Below are positions 1 through 9,741 of a DNA stretch of 64,000 bases, in pieces. The position numbers were made by a program, and so were the translations under genes. The notes under the pieces were generated by a model that saw only the letters and a program-made list of their open reading frames with translations, was not told the DNA's origin and did no database searches. The stretch spans positions 1 through 64,000 of the forward strand of contig NJFT01000194.1 of the NCBI GenBank assembly GCA_002221725.1. The letters are read 5' to 3'. Within the stretch, counting starts at the first letter, position 1. The number at the start of each line of letters is the position of its first letter. Source of the stretch: Scedosporium boydii. Its lineage: Eukaryota > Ascomycota > Sordariomycetes > Microascales > Microascaceae.

Positions 1-41
1 TGGGTTGAAAATAGTGAAAAGTGGGATGTCTCTGAACACAC

Positions 42-801
42 CTTTCTCCGGGCGGCCTCGGCCTCTCGCTGCTCGCGAATAAGCTTCAAACGAGCCAAAT
101 CGGCCTTGGCCTCATCCGTCTTCCCCTGCTCATGCAAAGCACGATACCTCTCCTTGGCGGCCTGAGCATCAGCCGACTCCCTCTCCTTCCGATTCGGTGA
201 CAAGGTCAGGTTGCTCACGTCGTCGGCCACGTTGTCAACGATCTTGGTCTGGTTCCTCGCGGCCTTGGAGTGGTTAGGGTTGGCGGGCATATCGCCGTCC
301 TCGCTGTCGTCGTCATCGTCGTCGGAGGGGGGCAGGTCGCCGACCTGTACTGCCTGGGCGTTCTTGCGGGCTATGGCGGCCTCCTTACGGGCCTTCTTTT
401 CCTTCTTGCGGTCCTCGCGGCTGAGGGCTTGGCCGGAGCGCTCGTCCTCGGAGCCGGACTCGTCGGACTCTTCTTCGCTGTTGGAGGAGAGGCCGGCGAT
501 GTGCTTCTGGGCGTCTTCGGACCACATGCTTATCTCATTGCCGTTTTCGTCCTGGGGTCGGAGGTCTCGGGAGTAGTGCTTGCCGCCTGTTTGGGGAGAG
601 GGTGTGTTAGTGAATTCAATGACAAGAGAGGGCTGGGTAGAACGGAGAGATTTTGACGGGCTCAAAGCCTTGAGAAGAAGACACCAGGTCCGTTGAAACG
701 AAATGCAGAGCCGGTGAAGACTTACCACCACGAGTAAACTTCCGAAATTTGCCTCCGCGGCCACGGGAGTTGGATCCGGGGGGAGCACCAGCTCTAGCCA
801 T
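42..801 (-). CDS. PDAP1/PP28-type heat- and acid-stable phosphoprotein (3' end beyond window)
   Basis: Two exons are visible, 801-726 and 586-42. The intron has donor GTAAGT and ends in CAG. A further donor (GTGTGT) directly after position 42 implies at least one more exon outside the window. The protein starts [20 protein letters not shown], continues [12 protein letters not shown], then has acidic serine-rich stretches ([27 protein letters not shown]), and ends here in a charged helical segment rich in R, E and K. This is the layout of the casein-kinase-substrate phosphoprotein PP28 (PDAP1) family: a basic Gly/Arg start, CK2-type acidic sites and a helical PP28 domain. Family members are small phosphoproteins linked to RNA or translation in several eukaryotes, and the exact role in fungi is poorly defined. 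A GA-rich leader lies just upstream. The family call is good; only the C-terminus is missing. Confidence 0.82.
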
Positions 802-845
802 TTTGGGTATCTGAGATGCGAAAAGTTGTACAAGAGAAGAGGAAG

Positions 846-864
846 GAGAGAGAGAGAGAGAGAG
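846..864. repeat. (GA)n microsatellite in the leader of the PP28-type gene
   Basis: An uninterrupted GA dinucleotide run of about 19 nt sits roughly 45 nt upstream of the PP28-type start codon, so it reads as a CT tract in the transcript direction. Pyrimidine tracts of this kind are common in fungal leaders and core promoters. Confidence 0.85.
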
Positions 865-1843
865 CTAAGACGCGGAGGAGAATATAATAGAGATATCACG
901 GAGAAGGCTTGTAAAGGGAGTAAGAGAAACAAGTAAGGGCACGGGAGGTCGAAATAATAGAGGAGAGAGGGGGGGAAGTAAAAGGCACGGATGCAAGTGA
1001 TGGTGTTTAAGAGTGGGAGAGAGTGTTGAAGCGGACTGGAATGGCGACTTCAACTGTGGAGGGATGGAATGAATGCTTGAATGTGAATGCAGGAATGCGG
1101 GGTGATTGATGAAATCAATGCGGGGTGGTTGTGTAAAAGAGGGCGAGGGCGAGAGCGACAATGGAGGGTGAGATTCAAAGCGAAGGCGACACTGGCGGCT
1201 CGGTTCCTATTTATGCTTATGCCCTGCAGCCTAAGAGATTTGTTATTGACTGAATAGGATCAAATTGAAACGAGTTGGTCTAATGAGGCGGCTCAATGTC
1301 CAATGTCCAATGTTCCTTGTGATTTTTCTGACTCTTCTACTTGTAGCTAAAATACTAAAAATAAGCGGGGGTGAAAGAGAATTGAAGAAAAATAGTAGAA
1401 TCAAGTGACTCTAGGCAAAAGGCGGTCATGGAACCCGAAGTGATTCCAACATTCCATCGATCCAAACATCGAAAGATCAGAAATAATGGAACCCTTGAGC
1501 CCTTGGATCTTCTCCAGCAGCCACTTCTCCTCTAAACTAGTCGCACTGCGTACTACTTTGTTTGAATCTTTCGATCTGCCCCGAGCTTTGGACAATGACA
1601 TCACATCAATCGGTACCCAACTCGACCTTGGATCACGGTCTGCTTCCCTCTAAATGGGGAATCCCAGTCAAGTTGAAAACCATCATTGATCCACAGAGTC
1701 GACCTGACAAACAGTAGAGGGGAACATTGAACGCCTGGGATACACGCAGAACAAGAGAGAAAATAAGCGAGGACATCCATTCAGCCCGGCCCGACTTGTG
1801 AATCCCGCCAGCTTGCATCAACAGACCCCTCGAATTGAAGGCT

Positions 1844-1879
1844 GAACTCGAACAGGAACTCGAACAGGAACTCGAACCG
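1844..1879. repeat. Three-copy 12-bp tandem repeat
   Basis: The unit GAACTCGAACAG is repeated three times, the last copy ending CCG. It lies in the spacer and no function is apparent. Confidence 0.8.
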
Positions 1880-2913
1880 GAAGCCACAAGACTAGCCCCC
1901 CACAGACCCGAAAACGACTCGCCTCAAGCCCGCTGGCCAACCCATCCCATCCATCGAGCCCACGTCAACTCCAGAGTCCTTCCCCTTTCCAATGCGACCA
2001 AGCCCAATGATCGCATAAACATCCAAGATGGAGATGGCCACAATGTGCAACCCAGCCCAACCGCCTTCACCCGATACCAACCATCTTCACCTCGAGTGCT
2101 CTCTCTCAACTGCGACACGACATCAACCATCTAAACATTGACCGAGGCCGTGGCCTGCCGCATACCTACTGCATACATGCCTATACTACTTCGTGCATAC
2201 TACGCCCATCACACCCAAGCCACTTGCTCTCCTGCAAGACAACCCAAGACCCACCACATCCCACTGTCGCGTGCAATTCCTTCCCGACCAAGCAAGTGGG
2301 AAACCAGCCCCTCCCCCTCCCCCTTTGTTCGAAATCACCCCTCTCCCCGTTTTGAGTTGGAGCACGAGAGAGCATGGCCAAACCCTCCAGCGTCCCGGCG
2401 AACTGAACTAAACTACGTACTCAGCTTTCGTACTTAAGTTTAGTTGTTTTCTTACCTGTCCCGAGTGGCATACACCACCAATGACCCCCCTGGCTAAGAT
2501 CTACCGTTTACATCTCGTCGTGTGACGCAAGTACGCAAGTAAACAAAAACCAACCCCGCCCCCGCCATCAAAGCCGCCCAGCCCAGGTCTATCCTCCCCT
2601 GCCCAGTCCATCATCATCGCCATTGATGTCGATGCAATCACCGAATGTCGGTGGCACCACAACTGTAGTATAATAATGCAATTCAAGAAATTCTGCATTA
2701 AAATCTCTTTCGCGCCAAAGGCGGAATGAAAAGCAAATGAGTCAGAGAAGGGTTCTCCACTTTGGGCACGATTTCTTAGGAACCAGCGTTGCCAGCTTGG
2801 CTGTCTGCGAAGAATGTAGCTTCCAGGGCTCGTTGCCTGGATTGGGGACTTTGGACTGGTGGGTGTGTGCCGCTAAGGCCAAGGGTCTCATGCGATCAAT
2901 TCAGCCCCTTCAT

Positions 2914-3164
2914 TACGTCAATCCAATCGAATGCGAGGAATCAAAAAACGAAGCTCTCCTCGCCAAGTTCCAGCACGCTCCATCGTGGAAACATTACTCC
3001 GACCCGATCCGAAGAGATCACGTGACGTTCCTGAAAAATTCCCAATTCCTCCCATATAGTAACGTCCCCGAAACATTTCGTTTCTCTCTCTCTTTCCTCC
3101 TTTCCCTTCTCTTCAACCTAATCAATAATCCTTCATATTCACTCTGGCTTTCATTCTTTCTGCC
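2914..3164 (+). promoter_or_regulatory. Promoter-like stretch ahead of a very short ORF
   Basis: The stretch holds TTACGTCA (about 2913-2920, bZIP/CRE-like), CCAAT (2923-2927), TCACGTGA overlapping TGACGT (3018-3028, E-box plus CRE half-site), an AT-rich CATATAGTAA near 3052, and then a long CT-rich tract running into GCCATGG at 3162-3168. The order matches a typical fungal core promoter and leader. What it drives is unclear because the ORF that follows has only 47 codons. Confidence 0.4.
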
Positions 3165-3308
3165 ATGGCTGTTTCTAGAGGGGAAACTGGAGGAGAGATT
3201 AAAGAGGAATTCCTTTATCGCTTGCTTACCCTCTTCCTGAATGGCGGATCTTTTCCGCTCATGAGGTGCTTGAGAAATATAACTTGCGCGACATGCCCTT
3301 ATACATAG
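3165..3308 (+). CDS. Very short ORF (47 aa) behind a promoter-like leader
   Basis: The ATG lies in an excellent context (GCCATGGCT). The peptide starts MAVSRGETGGEIKEEFLYR and ends CATCPYT; it has three cysteines and no signal peptide. I do not recognise it. It could be the first exon of a gene that has lost its remainder, a real micropeptide, or an ORF carried by a non-coding transcript. A weak donor at GAG|GTGCTT was considered, but no convincing second exon was found. Only the promoter-like upstream sequence supports it. Confidence 0.25.
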   Translation: MAVSRGETGGEIKEEFLYRLLTLFLNGGSFPLMRCLRNITCATCPYT

Positions 3309-4002
3309 TAACCCAGTATGAAATCGTAAGAGTCATGAAAGATGGACGCCTGTCCGTCCTCCCGATTCGCTCTGGTTAGTGGGGGAAGCCGTCCCGCGTC
3401 CGAAAGTTGAGATGGGTATCGGGGGCTAGCTCCCGAAAACTATCAGAGGAAATGCGACAGGGTTGTTCTGCCTCCTTGTCCCTCGCTTGAGGTACGAGTG
3501 AGGTGCTGTTAAAGTACACAGGTAGGCACCCATATCTTGAGATGTGATGGTTCTACGATTGGAGCCTCCTTTGCACACAGGTTTGGCTATGGCTTGAAAT
3601 CATCATCATCATTGCTCGTTAGCTCATGATATCTGTGCTATTGTACATTCCGGGTTCGTTACCCTCGCTCCGGTGAGCGGTCCTGTTTTCGTAAACAACA
3701 CATGACTCCAGACACATGCATATCGTACACCTTGCCCTTAAAAAGGTCAACCTTGCTCCCGCTGCCGACATCATAACCGTCATCTCAACTACCCTTCGCA
3801 CCACCCTCCGCACCAGGCTTCACACTGCCCCTCATACTGCCCCTCATACTCCCCTCTGTACCACCCTTCATACTCCCCTTCATACTCCCCTTCATACTCC
3901 CCTTCATACTGCACCGTAAAAATCAAGCAGAGGGGGAAAAAAATTGCCCTCCCAAACATCAACACGTATGCCCATACAAGCTCCTCCTTCTTCTCTCACC
4001 CA
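3309..4002. other. Spacer downstream of the 606-aa protein gene
   Basis: No gene is supported. The stretch contains the 12-bp minisatellite listed separately. A 67-codon plus-strand ORF across it merely translates the repeat (HTPL units). Confidence 0.6.
3824..3912. repeat. 12-bp minisatellite (CATACTCCCCTT units)
   Basis: About seven copies of a 12-bp unit occur, close to CATACTCCCCTT. The right-hand four are nearly identical and the left-hand ones diverged (CATACTGCCCCT). It lies about 90 nt beyond the stop codon of the minus-strand 606-aa gene, so it may fall in that gene's 3' UTR or terminator region. Confidence 0.85.
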
Positions 4003-5911
4003 TCAACTCCCAGCCAAGGAAGCGAGGACATCACCAAGCTTACGCTTCCTACCCCGCCGGATCGTACCCTCGCTCCTAGCCTGGGATCCCGAACCGCCGG
4101 ACGAGCCAGCACCCTTGGAACCCTTGGAACCTTTCGAACCCTTCGAACCCTCGGATCCCTTAGATCCCGAAACATCATCATCCTTCGAGTGGTCCTCCTC
4201 GTACGTGCCGGGGGTCCAACCGGGCTCACGCGTAGCAATGTCGTCAAAGAACTCCTTCCGGACGAATCTGTACCTGATCAAACGGGTTTCAGCGTGGAGA
4301 GCCTCCCTCACGCGCTGGTAGTCGAGGAACGTAGTGGGCGAGCCAATTTTAGGTGGGTCGCCGGTGGGACACAGAGTCACCGTCATGACGGGGGCGGGAG
4401 GAAGGAGATAAGTACGTTGGGCAAAGTACCGGCTTCCAATGTCCGGGTTCCTGGCCTTCAGGTCTTCGTCGTTGAATAGAATGTAGCCGAGTGCGGCGTA
4501 AAGCCACCACATCGGGTTGTCGGAATACGTGCGGATACCCCACGGAGAATAAATCGAACTTATCGCGACGGTCTCCTTCGTAGAGTTGGTTGGGATTCTG
4601 CCGTTCCACTGGCGCACGGGCAGAGGCTTCTGCAATTTAGCCACAGGATCCGATCCGCATAGAAGAGAGAGCTTTGATGCGTTGGCCCTCGCGATGGACC
4701 AGGCAGCGGCGTGCGACTCCGTTGTCATGGTCTCACTCTCAAAATCTCTACAGGTGGCTATGTACCGCAGCGCCAACACCTGCAGGTCATCCGGATTCGT
4801 GGGGATCTTCCAACCGTGCACGACGGATCCCTCTTCGATGCAATCCCAGACCTTACGGAGGCCCCGGACTGTGACAACGGCAAGTGCGGGGAAGCGCGAC
4901 CAGTAACGCATGCTCTCGGGAGTAATCTCGGTGCAGCTGAAGAACTGCAAGATTCTCAAGACTGGGAAGGGATCATCCTTCTCCGACCAGGCACGTATAA
5001 CTCGGTCTGTGATGCGTCGTTCCACCGAACCGAGGCTGTTGTTAACATACTCGTGGTCGGAACGAGGCTCCGAGATTCTCAAGAGGCCGAGATTCTTCAT
5101 ATCCGAAATGCAGAGAAATTCGCGTGCACTAAGACCGCAACTGTCCTTGATGATGAGATGAGTGATGAAATCGAAACTCAAGGATACGGCGGGGGCGAGG
5201 CACAGCTCGAGACTCGTCGTGTCAGTTGAAGCAAAATATCGAGGAGGCAAGTCCAAACGAAACTCTTGGTAGAAAACGCCCTTCGCCTCGTCCCGAGTAT
5301 CGTACAGTATGCCAGAGAGAAGACTCCAGGCGTCCATGGAAAGCCTAAAAGGCGCGAAGGTTAGAAAACGGGCAGCTACTAGGCGATTTGGAGGGATGGG
5401 GTTTTTTTCCCCTTTTCTTTTGTAAAACTTACTTGTTCTGCTTCTTCGCCTTCAGATAGACCTTGAGGACCACGCTTGAAGGCATCGAATACCACAGCTT
5501 CTCGTGAACCAAGCTATCAAGGTTCGAAGTAGCCACATCGAGAACCATGTCCATAAAGGACTTTCTTCCCGGTATGACAGATCCCGGGGAAGAGGGTGTA
5601 GGGCTACCGCTCTGGATAGCATCCTGGGCTTGAGATGCTACGGTAGGAGGCACACGAGGGGGCGTCCGAGGGGGAGTCCGTGGCGAGGGGCCGAGATTAA
5701 AGTAGGGGGGATTATTCGAAAAGTAAAAGAATGCTCGGGCATCCTCCCCAGCCAGGGATTCTTCATCATCAGAATCTGCATTCTCTGGCTCAGTGGCATC
5801 GTACTCATCCACATCGTCCCCACCGCTGCCATATGCATCATCTGCATCATCAATATTGTGATAATCATCGTCTGGTGCATCGTCCTCGTACATATCATAC
5901 AAATCATCCAT
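4003..5911 (-). CDS. Conserved-looking fungal protein with acidic N-terminus and LRR-like segments (606 aa)
   Basis: Two exons, 5911-5433 and 5344-4003, are joined by an 88-nt intron (GTAAGT...TTTTAG) that restores the frame as KKQNKLSMDAWSLL. Residues 1-60 are strongly acidic (DDLYDMYEDDAPDDD). Residues 60-110 are Pro/Thr-rich. The core has leucine-patterned stretches (MKNLGLLRISEP; FPVLRILQFFSCTEITPESM) like those of fungal F-box/RNI-type LRR proteins, but I cannot find a clear F-box. The tail carries a SKG tripeptide run (about five copies) and a basic end, GRKRKLGDVLASLAG, which may be a nuclear localisation signal. I do not know the function. A double MluI box lies about 350 nt upstream of the start codon. 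Confidence 0.8.
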
Positions 5912-6934
5912 GTTTACCTATTATCATCATTAGCTATGTGACCAGGCACTACACAATCCAGGATGTGTGAAGGGGTTGTGGATCTGGTATCGGGTGTAAA
6001 GATCAAGGACCAGGGATGGCAGCAGTAGCAGAATTGACTCCTTTCTCTAGGAGGTGAAGTAGGGAAATACAAACCAAGGAAATGAATGATGGATAATAGT
6101 TTATTTGTGATTGATGAAAGGAATTTGATGTTCAATGCTGGTGGTTATATTGAAGGTGACAATCCAACTGTGGTGGTGGGATCGTAGCTGTGAGGGAGAA
6201 GGGGAGAAGAGTGCGAGATCTGGGAGAATGGGGAGATCTGATTTCATGACCTGAAAGGAAGACGCGTACGCGTACTTCAGTAGTGTTTATTTTTCCTTTG
6301 CTGCCAGTTCACCCCTGCAGTTGTCTCTTTTGCTCCTTCCCTGGAAGTTGGTGATGTGCAACTTCGAAGATTTTCTGAAGCCTCCCTCACTCCTTCCAAT
6401 TCAAAGCACCACCAAAACCCTGAAATATTCACAAGAAACAACAACATTAAACACAGCAACCACTTTGCAGCAATGGAATTTCCCTGGCGATTATCAGGAA
6501 ACACACAATTGATCAAAGCCCATATCTAGATCATCCATCATTGATGTCCATGTCCATTACATTGTCAACATCCGTCACCAGAGCAGCATCGCAATTAATT
6601 GCCGATGACGCCCTCTCGCATTGTTGCCGACCTCGAAGTCTTAAAGGAAAACATCGAAACTGCCCAGTTCTCGTTTCGCGCCGCACCGAGCAAACTTGTA
6701 TGAGGAATAACTAAAAATATATTTGAACCTCCAAACTATGCAAACAATAAATGATGAATGCTCTAAAACGAACAAGGCCAGTTTCGCCAAAAAGCAAGAC
6801 CGTAGCTTCTAAAGTGCCAAAATTCCAACTCCCTTGATCTCGAGTATCTACAACGCTGTGCTCGCTCTCACCATCCACCCCTTAGCAGCTCAACGTACTT
6901 ATTCACTCCGTGGTATCAATATCAAATGTCCTTT
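5912..6934. other. Intergenic spacer between the 606-aa gene and the CoA-transferase gene
   Basis: The left half is the promoter of the minus-strand 606-aa gene; the right half is 3' flank of the CoA-transferase gene. No ORF looks genuine. The one notable site is the double ACGCGT element listed separately. Confidence 0.6.
6262..6273. promoter_or_regulatory. Perfect double MluI cell-cycle box (ACGCGTACGCGT)
   Basis: Two directly abutting ACGCGT hexamers form a 12-bp palindrome. ACGCGT is the site bound by MBF-type (Mbp1/Res-Swi6) factors that drive G1/S transcription in ascomycetes. It lies 351-362 nt upstream of the 606-aa gene's start codon. That it regulates this gene is inferred. Confidence 0.5.
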
Positions 6935-8711
6935 TTACAACATGGGCTTCAAGTCATCGGCAACCTTGAAGGGAGCCTCCGTCTTGCTCTTGATCTCCTC
7001 AACAGTGACACCGTCGGCAATTTCGACGAGGGTAAGTCCAGTCTTGAAGTCGACGTCGAAGACACCCTGCGAACTCTGTTAGCTTCAATTCTTTCCCCCC
7101 AAACTCCTTTTTTTTCCGGGTTCGGCAAAAATCCAGGAGTTGTATAACTTACCAACTCAGTAATGATACGCGAGACACAAGCAGGGCCAGTAAGAGGGAA
7201 AGCACACTGCTTCACAATCTTGGGGTTACCCTTCTTATCCGTGTGCTCCATGGTAACAACGACCTTGGTTCCCTTGGGGTTGCTAACGAGGTCCATAGCA
7301 CCGCCGAAACCCTTAACCTTTCCGGGAAGCATCCAGTTGGCAAGGTCACCGGTGGCGCTAACCTGCATAGCACCGAGAATCGTCAAGTCGATGCGTCCGC
7401 TTCGGATCATGCCGAAGCTCTCCTCGCTGCCGAAGACGGCCGCGCCGGGGTTGAGCGTGACGGTCTCCTTGCCGGCGTTGATGAGGTCGGCGTCCTCCTC
7501 GCCCTTCTTGGGGTAAGGGCCGAGACCGAGGATACCGTTCTCGGACTGGAGCTGGACCTCGACCTCGGGGCCGACGAAGGTGGGTGCGAGCATGGGCATG
7601 CCGATACCGAGGTTAGCGTACATGCCGTTCTTGAACTCCTTAGCAGCGCGGCGCACGATGCGCTCCCTCTTGGCAGCGGTGTCGCCAGTGCCGAGGGCAG
7701 ACTTGGCATCAGCGTCGTTCTCATCCTTGGCCCAGGTGAACTTCTCGATGCCCTTCTCAGACGTGCTCTGGATGACCCTCTTGACGTAGATACCGGGGAG
7801 GTGAACGGACTCGGGGGCGATCTCACCGGGCTCGACGATGTGCTCGGCCTCGACAATGGTCATCTTGGCGTTTCGGCCCATGGCGCCGTTGAAGTTGTTA
7901 GCGGCCAGCCTGAACTGGCAGTTTCCAAGCTTGTCGGCCTTGTACGCCTTGACGAAAGCATAGTCTCCTGCAATGCTGTGCTCGAGAACGTAAGGCTTTC
8001 CGTTGAAAACCTTGACGTCCTTGGGATACGAAAACTCATCAGGAGTACCATCGGCCTTGTTCTTAAGCGGGAGATCACCAGTCTGTACAACGGTGCCCAC
8101 ACCAGCGGGGGTATAGAAAGCGGGCACACCCCTACCGCCAGCCGAACACCTCTCGGCAAGCGTACCCTGAGGCGTCAACTCGAGCTCAACCTTACCCGTC
8201 AGGTACATGGTCTCGAAGGTCTTGTTCTCGCCGATGTAGCTAGCCACCATCTTGCGGATCTGGCCCGTCTTGAGGAGCTTGCCGAGGCCGGACTTGTCGG
8301 TTCCGGCGTTGTTCGAGACGGCAGTGAGGCCGCCGATCTCGGGCTTCGCGAGGACTTCGTCGATGAGGGTGTCGGGCACGCCGCAGAGGCCGAAGCCGCC
8401 GCAGAGGAGCGTCGTGTTGGGCTTCATGTCGGCGAGGGCGGCTTTGGCGGAGGGGTAGACTTTGTTGATTTCGGCGCGGCGGGCGGTGGCGGAGAAGGCG
8501 CGCGAGAGGACGGGGACGGGCTGGAGCGCAGCATCATCAGTATTCACAGCTCCTTTTATTCTCCTTTCCCCCCTCCTATTCCCTTTTCCTCCTTCCCAAG
8601 GGTTATGAACAGCAATTGATTGTTCTTTTTCTTCGTTTTGGAAATGCTTACGTTGGAGCCATGGCGGGCATAGGCGCGGAGCGTCCGCGCATACAATCCG
8701 AAAGACGGCAT
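6935..8711 (-). CDS. Succinyl-CoA:3-ketoacid CoA-transferase, mitochondrial (519 aa)
   Basis: The enzyme transfers CoA between succinyl-CoA and acetoacetate (or related acids) in the mitochondrial matrix. Three exons: 8711-8652 (20 aa), 8520-7153 and 7066-6935 (43 aa). The first exon reads [20 protein letters not shown] and splices in phase to [19 protein letters not shown], giving an Arg/Ser/Ala-rich targeting presequence before the mature start. The A-subunit half has [13 protein letters not shown] and VSNNAG; the B-subunit half has [11 protein letters not shown] and [11 protein letters not shown], where Glu at about residue 347 is the catalytic residue that forms the CoA thioester. The C-terminus is DDLKPML. 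The length fits the fused eukaryotic SCOT family (about 520 aa). Introns are GTAAGC...CCAG and GTAAGT...CAG. In fungi this family serves short-chain acyl-CoA, acetate and ketone-body metabolism; the precise acid specificity cannot be read from sequence. Confidence 0.95.
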
Positions 8712-9741
8712 TGTGGAAAGCTTGTGACAGGAATTCTGCTCAATCAGAACGAGAAGGTCCCCAGAAAATCAGAAAAAGCCACCGAGGTGCTCTCTTTTCT
8801 CACTCGTCCGTCAATTGAAATCTCCTCCCGAAAAAGGAAAAGTAATTAAAACAAAAGAACGGAAAACCCGTAACAAGAAAAGAGTCAACAATAAAAACTA
8901 CAGGGAAAATAAAAATACGGGGAAGCTACCCCGAATTTCACCGAGGATAGCCAAAGTCTTTATAAACCCCCATCGGAACCGGGAAGCGACTCACTCACTG
9001 GGCGAAGTACTTCGTAGTTCCGTTCTCCATTTACCGAAGACGCCGCTGCCAAATGCTTTGTCGGAAAAGCCCCCCTTAAGAGAGCGGAACTCGTTTAGAG
9101 GCCTACCACGCCTGCCCCCAGCCAATGACTGAGCTTCTGATGCCCCGCCTTCCCCTGTTCCTAAAGAAGTATGGGCACCTATGAAGTCACGGATTAATAC
9201 TCCGTTCGCTAACGCCTTCCTCCGAGACAGCTTCCTGTGCTCAAGTACAATTGTACCTCAGAATTACTCCGTGGATTACACATCAAATTGACCCGATTGA
9301 TACAATTAGCGGAAAGTCCGCCCTTCCAATTGTTCCCCCCCCGCCCCCTCTACCGTCGGGTTCACTCTTCGGCAATCTGTAGTGGGCGTAGCTCGGTTTG
9401 CCCCACCACCGGCTTCGGCGCCGGAAAGTGTCGGCAGTTCCTGGTTATGCAGCTGTCCTGCACAACAACCAGGAAGGCAAACGCGGAAAGAAACTCCCCA
9501 CGTCATTGCCGATGATTCAGGGTCCACAGTCCAAATTGACATTTTGACCCTCCAAGATTGGATCGTTTGCATTCTCAAAAAGTCCTGGACATCACCTTCC
9601 TATTTATACTTTTTTGTTTTCTCTATGTACACTCCGACTTGGTATCAAGCGTGCCCGCAAAATGCACTACTCCCACATAGTAATAATGCAGAGAGAAACT
9701 GACTACTTCGTACCCAGAAAAAAGACACTAAACCCACTTCA
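8712..9741. other. Intergenic spacer between the CoA-transferase gene and UTP22
   Basis: It holds the CoA-transferase promoter and the 3' flank of UTP22. No ORF is convincing. It contains two exact copies of the recurrent word TACTTCGTA (9008-9016 and 9704-9712); the first sits in a 12-bp palindrome, CGAAGTACTTCG (9003-9014). Confidence 0.6.
9003..9016. repeat. Copy of the dispersed TACTTCGTA word within a palindrome
   Basis: CGAAGTACTTCG is a perfect 12-bp palindrome and extends into TACTTCGTA, a 9-mer found eight times in this window, always outside genes. Confidence 0.6.

Larger units (their letters stand above)
802..2913. other. Intergenic spacer upstream of the PP28-type gene
   Basis: I see no supportable gene here. 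ORFs of 60-99 codons occur on both strands but overlap each other, lack good start context and resemble nothing known. The part nearest the PP28-type gene is purine-rich on the plus strand (CT-rich on its sense strand), as expected for a leader and promoter. A GA microsatellite and a three-copy 12-bp repeat are listed separately. Confidence 0.6.

Noticed and set aside
2737..3240. 167-codon plus-strand ORF
   Set aside because: It runs through the promoter elements and CT-rich leader, giving artificial SLSFLLSLLF hydrophobicity, and has a poor start context.
8521..8547. GTG start for the CoA-transferase with the peptide MNTDDAALQ
   Set aside because: This stretch is the 3' end of intron 1; the exon at 8711-8652 with an ATG, a GTAAGC donor and a basic presequence splices exactly in phase.
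7243..8619. 458-codon plus-strand ORF opposite the CoA-transferase gene
   Set aside because: It is an antisense shadow of a strongly conserved gene with GC-rich codon usage; its translation is low-complexity (G/L/E-rich) and matches no family.
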